Positions 11,047-23,818 of a DNA stretch of 64,000 nucleotides are shown here, piece by piece. The notes beneath the pieces are model-generated. The model had not been told where the DNA came from, made no database searches, and saw only the letters and a list, made by a program, of their open reading frames with translations. The stretch's first letter is position 1; each line of letters opens with the position of its first letter. The position numbers and the translations under genes were made by a program. The stretch lies in assembly GCA_963921425.1 (NCBI GenBank), contig OY992836.1:255501-319500 (forward strand), read 5' to 3'. Source of the DNA: Dryas octopetala. Lineage: Eukaryota > Streptophyta > Magnoliopsida > Rosales > Rosaceae.

Positions 11047-11516
11047 GTAAGATTATCTGCTTGTAGGCTTTCAACTAGCTGCAACTTATTCTACAAGCGA
11101 AAGATAATTGATTCTAAGAGAAAACAGAGGTATAGATGCACCAGAGAGTAAAATGCCATACGGAAAATAAGCCAAAGATGAGCTGGTTCAGCTTATTCAA
11201 GGCAAGTGTTTGAGGGATGAAATTAAAGGTATGGAAGTCTAGTTTAAGTTGGCAAAATGTCAAAACCAACGACCTTGTCAAACGGTACCAGTTTTCAAAA
11301 GATCACAATAAGGGCAAAACTGGTTTTACAAGATAGTTTGGGGTTTTCAACTAAAACTTGGGTTTTAGAATGATTGTAACCTGCCAAGCATACAAGTTCA
11401 CACACAATCATCTTTTTAGAGTTCCAAGACAGATTTCACAACCAAAAACAATAAAAAAAAATCACCATGAAACTCAATTTTAAATATTTTGAGTTGATAA
11501 ATGCTTACCTAAATCT
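11047..11516. other. CACTA interior between the captured fragment and the TNPA-like gene
   Basis: No open frame or repeat that I can support. The last part may be the 3' UTR of the TNPA-like gene. Confidence 0.5.
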
Positions 11517-14102
11517 CTATTGTGGCATAACAACTTTGTCTGCAGGCCATGCTACTGTACTGCCAAGAGCTTCTTCAATACAAGTCATGTCAGATGAAGG
11601 CCTCCATAAATATGCTTCGGGTTTCCTTGCTATATCTACCCAAATTCTCATGGCATTCGGTCCTAGAGGAATATGATGAACAAGCTGTTTTGGATCACTT
11701 GAAGACCAACGTCCTTCAGCCACTATCTCACCAGATCCAGTCCAATCTAACAACTTGCACTTGCTCTTTGAATTATTATTCACACTCTAACAATAAGAAA
11801 CAAAAGAAAATATTAGTTATCTTTAGATTGATATTTCAACATGTATATGTATGATAATTCAATACAAGTAAGTATTTTACCGACGGAGAAGATAAATTGC
11901 CATTTTCCTCAGCTTGTTGACTCATGGGCATAACAACTTTGTCAGCTGGCCATGCAACTGTATTACCAATAGCTTCTTCAATACAAGTCATACAAGATGT
12001 AGGCCTCCATAAAAATGCTTCAGGTTGCTTTGCTATGTCAATCCAAACCTTCATGGCATTAGGCCCAAGAGGGATGTGATGAACAAGTTCTTTTGGATCA
12101 CTTGAAGACCAACGTCCTTCAGCAACTATATCCCCTGATCCAGTCCAATCTACCAACTTGCACTTGGTTTGTGTGTGAGTATTAACACTCTATATAATAA
12201 CAAGGCAAACATAAGAAGAAAAAATATCAGGTATAGTTTTAAATTGATATTTGCTCTTGTACATAGCTTTTTTTTTTTATTTTTTTTATCATGCAATACA
12301 AGTAACAACTTTACCATTGGCGAAGAAGCATTTTCATGTTCCCCATTTTGTTGACCCCCATTTGGTTGACTCTAATAATGCATAAAGTTTGGATTCAATC
12401 AGTAAATAGGTTACAATTGTATCTAAATCAAAAGAATATATATTTAACAGTTTGTTACTTGCCTGAATGTTCATTAAACCACGGACTAAGTCCTCCAAAT
12501 ACTTTATCCTATCTTTAAGTTCAATCTGCCCTTCTTGAAGCTGGGCCACATGTTTGTCCCTCGATTGTAAGAAAGATAATTTAGTAAGGGTCATTCCTTT
12601 TCCCATTGCTCTTATCCTTCCATTAACATCTGGACCAAGGACTTTGGTTAGAGCATCTTCTTTCACATTAGTTGTTGAGCACGATGGTGAAACACTTTCT
12701 AATTTGTTCAACTCTTCCTAAAGGAGGTGATAAAAAAATAGATAAGTACAATGAAAACAAAGTACCATACAAAATTAGGCAGACATATCATAAAGGGGTA
12801 CCAGGTAATGTAAAGTATATAGATGATCTTTCTTACAATAGTTTCACCAGCTGATGTGTTCACTGGTTTACCATCTTTTGTGGTGCGTGATTTAATCCAA
12901 ACTTGAACTCTAGAAATGGAGGATGGGTTTGCACTAGTCTTTTTCTGAAAGAAAAATAATAATATATATCAAACAGAAATACCACTACTTGAACTATTTA
13001 ATAAACAAAAACCTAGCTAAAAATATATTAAATTCAACAAGTTATATATCACCATGTCAACAGTCAATCGAGCAAATCCTTTTCGACTGCATGTGTGTGG
13101 AATTTGTTTGCGCCTCATTTTTTTTGTACTTCTCACTTCTAGCCTGGAACAATTCATTTGAAAAAAATATGTAAATAACTTATGTAACTTTCACCATAAA
13201 AGTACAACAGTTAGTTAATCAATGTGTTTACCTTAAATGTTGGACTTGTTTTTGACTTTACAAAACTCTTCCATACATTAATATCTTTAATGTTATCAGG
13301 CCGGAGTTTAAGCCTTTCTTCTTCATTTGGTGCTGTGAGTATTTGGTGAACTAATCTTGATTTTGAAGCTCTCCAAAGACAGCCCATCTCCTTAAATATA
13401 TAGTCTTTTTGCCATCCCTCATCAACTTTGTACCTTGCCTACAAGGTATACATTGTAGAATTAATAAAAATTTGCACAACTAGGTAAAATATGTACATAA
13501 CAGTGTACATATAAAATTTATATGATCAGATAAAATGTTAGAAAAAGTACCATTAAATTATTTTCACTTACCTTAATAGATTTCCACAAAATTTCTTTTT
13601 TATCGGAATCATTTTTCCTCCAATCATCAAGTGTTACAGGTACATTTTCTCGCACAAGTGGTCCTAAATATGAAGACAAACTGACTGATCCATCTCCAAT
13701 TGCTTCACCCCCATCAGTCCATTCAACTTCAACCCGACTATCAGCATCCAAAGCAATGTCCTTCATTTTGGTTTTTCCTCTACTCTTTTGTGAGGATGCA
13801 GCTTGGGGTGCTTGTGATGATGCAGCTTGGGGTACTTCTGATGATGCAGGTTCATGCTGGGGTGCTTGTGGGGATGTAGGTGTTTGGTTGAGTTGGATAA
13901 CAGGCTCTGGAGTGCCCTCTCTGTGCAGTGACCCACCAGTACGATTTGTAGGTGAATCAAGTGGTCCTTGTTCTGAGATTTGAGGCCTATCTTGAGATTC
14001 TTTTGGAGTTGGCTGTGTGTCCATTGGTTGGAGGTTAGGATGAGAAGTGACATTTTCTGTTGCCTTTTTCTTGGACGCTGATCTCGTAGTACGCTTAACC
14101 AT
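11517..14102 (-). pseudogene. TNPA: TNPA-like accessory protein gene of the CACTA element, eight exons, one frameshift
   Basis: Exons on the minus strand: 14102-13572 (MVKRTTRSASKK..., low-complexity, proline/glutamine-rich), 13438-13232, 13143-13053, 12944-12837, 12717-12463 (VLGPDVNGRIRAMGKGMT, then a coiled coil DKHVAQLQEGQIELKDRI), 12371-12315, 12189-11881 and 11786-11517. The fifth matches the plant Ptta/En/Spm transposase family. The last two are near-duplicate copies of a DNA-binding-like module (LDWTGSGEIVAEGRWSS, ending VAWPADKVVMP). All exons are multiples of three in phase 0 except the third. That exon has one extra base in a run of eight A, which breaks a motif (PHTCSRKGFARLTVDM) seen in the shifted frame. 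All junctions are GT-AG except a GC donor after exon 5. TNPA would bind the subterminal repeats and help TNP2. The frameshift could be real or an assembly error. Confidence 0.82.
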
Positions 14103-14356
14103 GTTTACTGACCTGTAGGTGGGATAAAGCACAATAATTCAAAATAATTAGAAGTATGCTTTTTATTTTAGAACAAAAATGAATCAATATATAGAATAAA
14201 AAATCTGAAACAAAAGACCAATGCAACAAGTTTACTTACTGTTCTGAACATTAAAAGCTAGGAAAGAAATATGAAATAAAAGAAACATCACATATATATA
14301 GAAGAAATATGAAATGAAAGAAACATCATGTTTCATTGATAATCTAAGTACATATA

Positions 14357-17300
14357 TTACACAAAGATACCATCACAATCCCCCCTCACATAACTAACTT
14401 GCTCACTACATTCATCAATATTCATCTCAATTTTATTTGGAGTGGGAACTACATCTACATTCTCATCATACATTTCCAACTCATAGAAACCTCTCGGTGG
14501 TGCCTTTAATAGGATATACCAGTTAGAGGAATCATGTTCTCTTGAATAAAAAACTTGCTTCGCTTGAGATGAAAGGATAAATGGATCTCTCACAAATTGA
14601 CTTTGACCTTGGTGTAGGTTAACAAGGGTAAATCCATCTTCAACCCTAACACCATTACCAACATTTGCCCAATGACACTTAAAGATCGGAACATAACATG
14701 AGTGGTAATCTAATAAAATTATATCAGTTAGTATCCCATAATAGGTAACCATATCAGATACTTGTGCAGCATCTTTTGCGCTTGCCCTACACATGCTAAT
14801 TGCTTCAATGGAAACACCACTGTTTTGAGTTGACAACTCAACATCTATTGTATGAAACCGCTGCCCATTGATCATATATCCAGTGAAGGACAATGCCCCA
14901 TTTCTTGGCCCATATGCAAGCAATTTTAATAACTTTGAATGATTACTTGAATCAATAGGAATCTGTCAAAAAAAAAAAAAAATCAAACTAAGTCAAAGAT
15001 ATAATTCATTTTATATGTTGTAGCTGAGAACATTTGATCTTCTAGATAGCGTGTCACCTTTTTCTTTAACCATGATGCAAATTTTTCAGTGTGTCTCTTC
15101 CAAAGTAAGCTGGAATTTTTTTGAAGACTTTTGTTAGATTGCTTTAACTCCTCTTTATGCATCCTATAGTATAATGCAAAAATAAGTGAGTTAACTTGTA
15201 TCTCTAGTTAGAAATTCTACAATTTTATGAGTGATTTACTTACTCTAAGAATGGTTCCACATCTGATGTATTGAATAGCACACAGCGGTGAGCAATTTCT
15301 AACAATTCATCACTTAATGTAATCTGTCTTTTCCCAGAAATTGGACGACCTTCAAGAATTACCTCATTCCCAAAATCAGAATTTCGTACTTCTTGAACAT
15401 CAACTTCAATTGAGTGCTGTAGAAACTCACTACAAAATGCCATGCATTCATCTGCAAGATAGCATTCTGCAATGCACCCCTCAGGTCGTGCACGGTTCTT
15501 TACATATCCCTTGAATATTTTCATATGTCTGGAAGCATAAAACCATTATATTAAAACATGTACAACTTCTAAAATGAATGATTAAGTACAAAAAATTGAT
15601 ATGTGTTCCTAACCTCTCAAAGGGATACATCCAACGGTAGTGGACTGGTCCACACAATCGTACTTCTCTTCCTAAATGAATGGGCAGGTGAATCATGATA
15701 TCAAAAAATGAAGGAGGAAAAAACCTTTCAAGCAAGCATAAGGTTTCAACCACCTCACTCTCAACTGATATCATTTTTTCCCTATCAATAACACGCTGAC
15801 AGATTTTGTTGAAGAATACACTCATTTTCATGATTGCATTTCTTGGCCCTTTTGGCAGCAATCCTTTTACTGCTACAGCCAACAGTTGTTGCATAAGAAC
15901 ATGATAATCATGAGACTTGAGGCCCATAATCTTGCATTCCTCTACTGATATACAGTTCCCAATGTTAGAGCTATAACCATCAGGTACCTTCAAGTCAAAT
16001 AACCTTTTGCAAAATGTCTTTTTCTCAGCCTTTGATAATGTATGTGGAGCTGGAGGAAGGTATGTTCTTGTTCCTCGATCTTCTGCATATAGGTCCTTCC
16101 TAATTCCCATATCTTCTAAATCCTTACGAGCATTGAGTCCATCTTTTGATTTCCCATTAATATCCAAAAGTGTGCCTATTATGCTTTCACAAAAGTTTTT
16201 CTCTACATGCATTACATCCAAATTATGGCGTAATGGCAATTCCTGTTTGGATCATAAAAATTATGAGTTTAGAGTTTTTATATACTATTAAATTCTTAAT
16301 AAAATAAAGTTTAGAGTTAAAGGATATAAAATACTCACCTCCCAGTATGGTAAATCAAAAAAGATTGACCTCTTCTTCCACATCTCTTCCCCATTTTGGT
16401 CTTCTCTTTTTCGTTTTCTCTTATCAGCTTTTCCCCAAACATTCACAAAATCTTTAAGAGCAAGAGAAATATTTCTACCTGTCATGATTCTAGGATTTCT
16501 TCCATTTTCTTCCTTGCCATTGAACCATGACTTATTTTTCCTAAATGGGTGTGATGGAGGTAGAAATCTCCTATGACCCATGTATACACCCTTCCTACTA
16601 TACTTTAGCCACTGGTAATGAGTATTTTTACCACATATAGGACATGCTGTACTACCCTTTGTCTTACATCCAGCAAGATTTCCATATGCTGGAAAATCAT
16701 TTACTGTCCACATCAAAATTGCTCTTAAATTGAAGATCGTTTTACTGAATGCATCATAAACATTCACTCCAATATCCCACAAATGTTGCAAATCTTCTAT
16801 AAGTGGCTGTAAATATACATCGATGTCATTTCCAGGTTGCTTTGAACCAGGAATCAATAATGTTAACATAATGTTCTCTTTTTTCATGCATAATCCAGGT
16901 GGCAAGTTGTATGTAACGAGCATTACTGGCCAACAACTATATGGTTTGCCGAAATTGGAAAATGGATTGAAGCCATCTGTAGAAAGACCAAGCCTAAGGT
17001 TGCGTGGATCAGCTGAAAATGATGGCCATTTATCATTAACCAAGTCCCAAGATACAGAATCCACCGGGTGACGCATCTTCCCATCATTGCTTTTATGATT
17101 GAAATGCCACCTTAAATCTTCTGCCATTCTTTGAGACCTAAACATCCTTCTAAATCTAGGAATGATAGAAAAATATCTCAAAACTTTAGCCGGCACACCC
17201 TTTTTAATCTTCTTTGTACGCTTGTCAACCTTCCATCTTGAAGAATCACATTTTGGGCAATTGTCCATGTTCTCATACTGTTTTCTAAAGAGACAACAAT

Positions 17301-18000
17301 CGTTCTTGCAAGCGTGAATCTTTTCATAGCCTAGATCGAATGCATTTAGAAATTTTTTTACTGAGTACAAGGACTTGAGAAGCACATTCGACATTGGTAA
17401 CATGTCATGCATAATCTCTAGAAGGCCAGTGAAACTCTTATCGGTCCATCCACTTACAGATTTGTGTCTGTATAAAGTTACGATGGCCGACAACTTTGTG
17501 TAGTTTGTACAACTAGGGTATAGAGGGGTTTCTGCATCTTCTAATTGTTCAATGAAATCATCATCCCTTCTTTCTTCAACAGGCTCTATATAGTCTTCAT
17601 CATGCAAGTAGGCTGCTCTATATAATTCATATGCCTCATTCATGTCCATTTCTTCAACTCCCTCATCTGTAATTGGCTTTTCCCCATGATGAAACCAATT
17701 TGTGTATGTGAGATCCATTCCCTTTATCACCAAATGCTCAAAAATAGTATAAGAAAAATGATGACTTAAGTTCCGGCAATTTTTGCAAGGGCATAGAATC
17801 TTTTCTGCGTTCCCTGAATTCTTTTCTGCCATCTTTACAAAATTCCATGCTCCTTGCAAGTACTGATCAGTAGCTCTAACATTTTTAAAAAAAAAATGAA
17901 TGTACTAAGAAGTCTACCAAGAGTGTTTAATTTTTAACTATTCAATTAGGTTGTAAGGTTATTGTTACCTGTTCAGATGCACCCAATCTTTATCCATCAT
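14357..18000 (-). CDS. TNP2: TNP2 (TNPD-type) CACTA transposase, six exons, fully open
   Basis: Exons: 18000-17969, 17875-16339, 16242-15614, 15528-15244, 15163-15058 and 14962-14357. Their summed length is 3195 bases, exactly 1065 codons with the stop, and every junction is GT-AG with compatible phase. It starts MMDKDWVHLNR, the usual TNP2 start, then shows CPCKNCRN and the Transposase_21 region: GLSTDGFNPF, PYSCWPVMLVTYNLPPGLC, GSTACPICGKNT, KYSRKGVYMGHRRFLPPSHP and LPLRHNLDVMHVEKNFCES. Further on is GREVRLCGPVHYRWMYPFER (DUF4218-like), then a DUF4216-like end (FKCHWANVGNGVRVEDGFTL). The enzyme cuts at the CACTA termini. No stop or frameshift is seen, which is unusual in this window of dead elements. 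Activity cannot be judged from sequence alone. Confidence 0.92.
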
Positions 18001-19324
18001 CCTAAAGTCATATAAGATCTACAATAACAAGTCCTAAACTCTTAGAGAACCGATCCCATATCAATTACTCAATTGCACAAAACTTAAAATAACAAATTCT
18101 GCATTTCAAAGTGATAGAGCAAAAAATATATCTATAAATGAAAATTAGTAAAGAAAGACTAGTACCAAACAAGAGATTTTCTCAATTGAGTTGTCTATAT
18201 GTCTAATAAAATATAGTCAAATGCAATGATTTCATTTAATGTAATGACTCCATTTAAATTAAGCATTTAAAAATACCTCTTTGCACTCAACAGCACCAAA
18301 TTAAACCTCTGTAAATGCAATGGTTTAATTGATCTTCAGACCAATCTACCCTCGAATCTCTGCTTTTGTTACAACAAAATAACATTGTTACTTCATAACT
18401 ATATATAAATAACATTATAAACTATAAAACAATCCTACATTGACATGAAAAATAAATAAAAAGAAAGAGAAAAGGGAATGGTTGATGGGTGCAGAGAGTG
18501 AAAGACAACATTTTTTAGGACAGAGAGAAAAATAGAAAGTGAAAGAAAAAGATATAGATCCATATCCTAGCTAGCTTCTGTCCACAATGCCAAAGAGAAA
18601 GATAAAGATGTTCTAAGACTTACAAAATAGTATACACCTCTCTCTCTTGCATATCAATTGAATAAATTAAAAACAATAATAAGCAAGAAATCATCCAATA
18701 AGCAAGAAAACTTGTGATTGGTTGTTGGAGTTTAAATATCAATTAAATGGTTCAAGTAGCATAAGTTGCAAAGAAGTCATCCTCCCCCCAATTTTTTTCA
18801 TAAAAACAAATATTGACCTTCCCCCAAATTAGATATATAGCACAAAGCTAAATATAGATAATACAATTCAGCCCCAATAAGTATAAATAAAGAAAAACTT
18901 AAGACTAACAAATACCAAAATATAACACAGCATTGTGCTACGAGTATCCCTTCTCCTTTTATGTTCTCTTAATTCCCATTCTCTTTTCTCAATTGCAAAA
19001 TTTTAAATTATTTGTTATTCATGCATTTGCTAAAAATAAGTATATAGGTGCAACAAACTTTTGATTTCACATTTATTGGGATTCTTCTGTCCCAATATTT
19101 TAATTTAATCAATGTGCCCTCCATACCAAGGAGTTGTGTCAGATAATCCCCTCTTAATTACAAATGACCATGTGACTAGTCAATGAAATCAAGAACAAAT
19201 AATGTTGTCCTGTGTACTTTTAATTTAGATAGAATATGATCTACAAAAACCACAAATACACATGGAGCTAGCAAGGGAGATAATTAAAATTAATTTTAAC
19301 ACATTAATGAGGAAAGGAAAATAC
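18001..19324. other. CACTA interior upstream of TNP2
   Basis: This is A+T-rich sequence directly upstream of the transposase start, so it presumably holds its promoter and 5' UTR. I cannot point to a convincing TATA box. No other gene is supported. Confidence 0.45.
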
Positions 19325-19393
19325 CAAAGCTAAAGCAAATGTGCCATCTAAAGGCGCTGCATGCGAAAGTTGTCCAAATATGCCCAGCGTTGC
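19325..19393 (-). other. Exon-like fragment, unidentified
   Basis: A minus-strand acceptor (CATACATAG) is followed by 23 open codons starting ATLGIFGQLSHAAPLDG and by a donor (GCTTTG/GTATTT). It could be a captured host exon of a membrane protein. I do not recognise it, and it is short enough to be chance. Confidence 0.22.
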
Positions 19394-19594
19394 CTATGTA
19401 TGAGAAATAATCAGAACCAGTAAGTAGATATAGCACAACCTATTCAATCATAATTCAACTACCCAAAGAAGTACTTAATTACCTAGCTAACAAAACTCAC
19501 CCAATCACAAAGAAGGAATATCCTTCATAAACACGGTTGCATAGAAGAAAGAATATGTTGAAAGTCCAAAATACAAAAGAGAAGTACTTTGTAC

Positions 19595-19714
19595 CTGCAA
19601 ATATTTCAGATTAGGTGATCTCTTGAGCAACTCTACCCACCAGTAACAGCAATCAAGAACAACCAGCTTCAATTCGCTCAAATTATCAAAAGCAGGTAGA
19701 CAAGAAACCTTCAT
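19595..19714 (-). pseudogene. Captured exon of an F-box/LRR (FBD-type) protein
   Basis: Forty codons on the minus strand read MKVSCLPAFDNLSELKLV, then a cysteine- and tryptophan-containing strand and VELLKRSPNLKYLQ, followed by a splice donor (TTGCAG/GTACAAAG). The LPAFDNLSELKLV...LLKRSPNLKYL pattern is typical of the leucine-rich repeats of plant F-box/FBD/LRR proteins, which pick substrates for ubiquitination. The F-box and the rest of the repeats are absent, so it is a fragment. Its place inside the CACTA element suggests a second captured host gene. Confidence 0.55.
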
Positions 19715-21368
19715 GAAATAAATTAGTGATCAAACATAAGATTCCAAATAATATATTGCGAAAATTTTTTTTTTAAAGGACATTCAGTCTCAACAACTAC
19801 ATGTATAGGTTTGGTACAAAGAAAGAACAACAATAACCATAATAGGGCAAGAAGAATGTATTATGGGAAATGCAAGGGATGTGTCTTTCCCTCGCATAGT
19901 TTAGAATACCACTGGAAAGGTGCACAAATTTTGTATGATTTGGGTTTGTATGTAAAAGGGAATAAAGATGAGAACTGTCTTACAAAATTACAATTCTTTT
20001 TCTTTATTATTTCCTTTGCAAACCAAAACCTAAGTACTATTAAATTTTTTTCATACCAGCAACCTGTCTAGCATTTATGCCTCACCCCTCCACTCTTCCT
20101 CTCTACAAAAGAAGAAAAAGGAAACAAGTAGCTGCCCTTCCCCTTTCACAATCACCCCTTTCTTTCTTCAAAAATTACCCTTCGCCTTAAATTTCACATG
20201 CAAAAGGTTCACAGCCATTATAAGAGCCTATATTCATCTTGTACTATTTTCTGGAAGTTACATTCTCATCAGAGTTTACCAGTAACTAATTGCAATTCTA
20301 AAAAATACGCATAAAACATTTAACATGTGGAATGCAATAAGGAACAAATAATAAAATAAAAATTACAATTAAATCACCAATGTAGATTTTCTAATGAGTT
20401 AAAATATCTAGAACCTAGATTACTTTTTTTTTATTTTTTATGAGAAACAGACTTTCATTAATGAAAAAAGAAGTACAGAGTACAATACAGTGGACAAGAT
20501 CCTAAATAACAAGCTCTAGGATGTTCTAATAATAAAACAAGTAGAATACAACAGCAATCAACATATAGCAGAGTACAACATCCTAAAAACAAACTCTAGT
20601 ATGTAGTACAACAACAGAAACAAATCTAACACACAACATCCTCCCAATTAGACATAATTACAGAGAATTAATAGTCCCTGAAATCTGGATCGACTGATGC
20701 CCATAGGTGAAGCCCCAAACCAAACTCTCTCCCCACCTTTGAACAAACAGAAAAGAAGAAACAAACTACGCTCTTACCATCGAAGTGTTGAGCACTAGCC
20801 CCATATTGGTTAGGCTAGATGTCTAGTAAAGTTATATATACCCACTTAGTCTCTCCATGTAGCAGTTTAAACTTTTCGGGTGGATATTCAATACCATCAA
20901 ATATAGGTCATCTTAACAGGGATCACATATTAGAAATTCTGGACACATAAAAAAGGGGGCATTTGCCCAGGCTATGACCAACTAAAATAGGGGTCCAACA
21001 TGAGGGAAAGTGTTTGACACAAGTCCCACAGTGGATGCCAGCTTAAAGTGCACAAAATATGAACGGCTAAGTCAACAATAAAGATCAAGTTTCAGCATTC
21101 TTAAGCCTAAAAATGTTGGCTAACAAACTCTTCTCATGAAATGACATTTTTTTTTGCAAGGTCATCAATATTCTTTGTGTGTCCATACACATACATACAC
21201 TAACACTAATATAAAACCTTTAAATATCAGAAAAACAACAACCTAACTGAAGAAAAATAATGCAATATAAATATAAACAGAAAAAGACTAACAATAATAA
21301 TAAAATAAATAAATAATTCACATTATATATCCAAAATTGAATGGAACGCACCTTTACTAAAAGAAAAT
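19715..21368. other. CACTA interior, right half
   Basis: No gene is supported. The stretch 20430-20650 contains loosely repeated sentences around ACAAGCTCTAGGATGTTCTA and ACAAACTCTAGTATGTAGTA, which may be a captured repeat or 3' end of another element. Confidence 0.4.
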
Positions 21369-21466
21369 TCACTGAAGCGATTGAGAGGACAAATATGATG
21401 CTTACAGAAAGGAAAAACCACTGAAGCGATTGAGAGGACAAATATGATGCTTACAGAAAGGAAAAA
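21369..21466. repeat. Perfect tandem duplication, 2 x 49 bp
   Basis: The 49 bases starting CACTGAAGCGATTGAGAGGA occur twice head to tail without a mismatch (21369-21417 and 21418-21466). This suggests a recent slippage or repair event inside the transposon. Confidence 0.9.
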
Positions 21467-22361
21467 CGAAAGAAAGTCAGAGAATTGCCACTCCATAGAA
21501 GGATTATAAAATCAAAATATATAATGCAAAAACCTAAATGAAGAAATGACAGACATAACTATATAAGTGCAAAATACATATATACATTTACCTGAAGAAA
21601 TGCCTTCAATACCCACAATAATGCCAGCAAAAGCACACCATTAACCGAAAACCCACCTATATATGTGCACAAATAAATTTTCAGAACCAAAAACAAATAG
21701 ATAAATTCATAGACCAAAGAATGAATATAAGTGCACAGATAGATTTAGAGAAATAAAACAAAATATAGATGCACAGAAAGGAACATGAAAATTTTGAGAA
21801 AAAAATTGAGTCTACTGCACATAATTTTTCCAAAACCCACTAACCCTAAAATCAAAGACGTAGATAATCAGGAGAATAGAAGTACATTGAGTCAATTGCA
21901 CACAATTTTCCCCAAAACCCAAAATCAAAAAGGTAGATAATCAGGCTTACCCATGGATGTGACAGAGAGTAAGCGAGCAAATAACCGATCGGTGGACAGA
22001 GAGTAAGCCAGAGGAAGATTAGAGCGAGATTGAGACAGTGAGATAGAGTGAGAGAGCGTTCTGTGTATTTGGGGAAAGATTTTTTGCGACAGAGTAAGAG
22101 GAAAAGCAGGGAGCTAGGGAAAGCAGGGAGTGAGCTTGAGCGTATGTTCTGTGTTTTTTGTTTTAGTTTTAGTTTTAGTTTTTTGTGAAATAGGGAGGGA
22201 AAGCAGCGCACATTATTTTCTTTTTGGGTTTAGGTGTGGCGCGCTCAAGACCTGATCAGCATAAAATGATGTTATAGCATTTTTAATGGATATGCTACCA
22301 TTGTGTTATTTTTAATAGCAGTTTGAAAAAAGTGCTATAGTGAAATGCTATCATAAGTACA
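21467..22361. other. CACTA right subterminal region
   Basis: No gene. The last 110 bases hold only a few weak copies of the subterminal motif (ATAGCATTT near 22273 and related words near 22310-22350), far fewer than at the left end. Confidence 0.5.
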
Positions 22362-22374
22362 TTTTGTTGTAGTG
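22362..22374 (-). repeat. Right terminal inverted repeat of the CACTA element
   Basis: TTTTGTTGTAGTG, the exact inverse of 8592-8604, is followed by the ATA target duplication. Confidence 0.93.
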
Positions 22375-22377
22375 ATA

Positions 22378-22904
22378 TTAATATATTTGATACAAACCCA
22401 AGCCATTTTTTCCTTGAACATATATATATGTATACATATATCCTTTTGTGTTAATTGCCACTTGCTGGCAGTTTTTTCCTTCTCTAATTACATATATATT
22501 ATTGAATCTGAAATTTCTCAAAGAGAAATTATGTCAGCAATAATAAAGATTATCGCATGAATGTCTGATGTTGAACTATTTGAATGGATGAACTTTTCTT
22601 ATTGTCTCGTCGAAGCTTTAATTCCTACAAAAAACTCTCTGATGCTAAAGTCTGAGAAATGAAATTCTCAAATTGATAAATAATGATTTTTTCACATACC
22701 TCTTATCGACGATTTCCATGGGTTTTATAAAGAATTTCCTCATTAATTTCTGAATTTTGTCCATTACTCTTACCTTTCAGAAATCGTGGAATTAATGGTA
22801 GAAATCATGAGATTTTCTCCTATAAATGTCTTGACCTGTTGACTTTGGTGCTATTGTGAGGAGTTATTTTCCATGTTTTCCTCCTCATTAAATAGCCCAA
22901 TTAA
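22378..22904. other. Flank between the CACTA element and the next Tat element
   Basis: A+T-rich and unique-looking, with no gene that I can support. If the membrane-protein fragment at 7912 is real, its 3' flank should lie here. Confidence 0.4.
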
Positions 22905-23818
22905 TTTCTGTGTGGTACCATCCAAATACGCTCCGATGATGAAGTCAGTGATGTGTATTTGGAGGTGTTTGTGTAAGAACAAGGAAGAACAGGTAATGAA
23001 CTTGGGAGAATGAGGAAGAACAAGGTAAGATCTCCTGGGTTTATTCTGAACAAGTGGGGGATATTCTGATAGGCTTTTTGTGAGTGAAGTTGTGTATTAG
23101 ATGATCCCTCTTTATGTGCACATAAGTCAACTTATATAGGCAAAGGAAATGGTGAAGGGTAAGTTACCTGCATGAGGGTGAATGGTTGAGAAGAGGCCAC
23201 GCGTTCGGCCATGAATAGTAGCATGCACAGCTACCCACCTCCTTTACATTCAATGCTGCATTGAATGCAAGGATGAAAGATCAAGTGGAATGCCCTAATA
23301 GTCATGAATGTGAGCTGGGATGTCTCATCCGTCAGGGAGCCATGTCAGAGATATTCGAGTGAGGCGGTTCGTCCTGACTCCAATCTTCTAGAATGGCGGT
23401 GGGATCCGAGCCGAGCGGATCATAGATATCATATACGCGGGTATGAAAAATAGCTATGTTCGGATCAGACATGGATGAACAAGTTCAGGCTGGCCCAACA
23501 TACGACATGAAAGTCATTACGCGAAGATAACCCGTTTGTCTGAGAAGATGATCACCAAGGGCCGAGTCGAACCATGCTGGGATAACTAAGAAAAGATGAA
23601 CATTCAATTCTCAGGGGATCTTCAGATCGGTTCGGATCGAATATGGAGATCCGCCGAGATGAGCTGATCCGAACTGGGAATGAAAATGTGCCGAGCTGGC
23701 ATAATGACATGGAAGCCCAGTTTTGACCGTTGAAAAGTCAAAGCCTTAGGTTGGATCTGACTTGCCACATGTCGATCCACGATTGGTTGTTAAATCCATG
23801 TGGATTTATACACAAACA
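22905..23818 (-). repeat. Truncated 3' LTR of E2, with adjacent polypurine tract
   Basis: It aligns with the Tat LTRs from the sequence AAATACGCTCCGATGATGAA to the terminal TACACAAACA and lacks about the last 180 bases on its left. Next to it, on the minus strand, GGAAGTTGGGGGACTTC (23819-23835) is the polypurine tract, which shows that this is the 3' LTR. Confidence 0.82.

Larger units (their letters stand above)
8592..22374 (-). mobile_element. Complete 13.8-kb CACTA (En/Spm) DNA transposon with captured gene fragments
   Basis: The left end reads CACTACAACAAAAATGG and the right end, reversed, CACTACAACAAAATG, giving a 13-bp perfect terminal inverted repeat. Both ends are flanked by ATA (8589-8591 and 22375-22377), the 3-bp duplication expected of CACTA elements. 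Inside are subterminal repeats, captured fragments (9442-11046), a TNPA-like gene (14102-11517) and a TNP2 transposase (18000-14357), both on the minus strand, and a further 4.4 kb holding more exon-like fragments. Structure and coding content together make it a candidate autonomous element, or one that lost autonomy recently. Confidence 0.95.
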
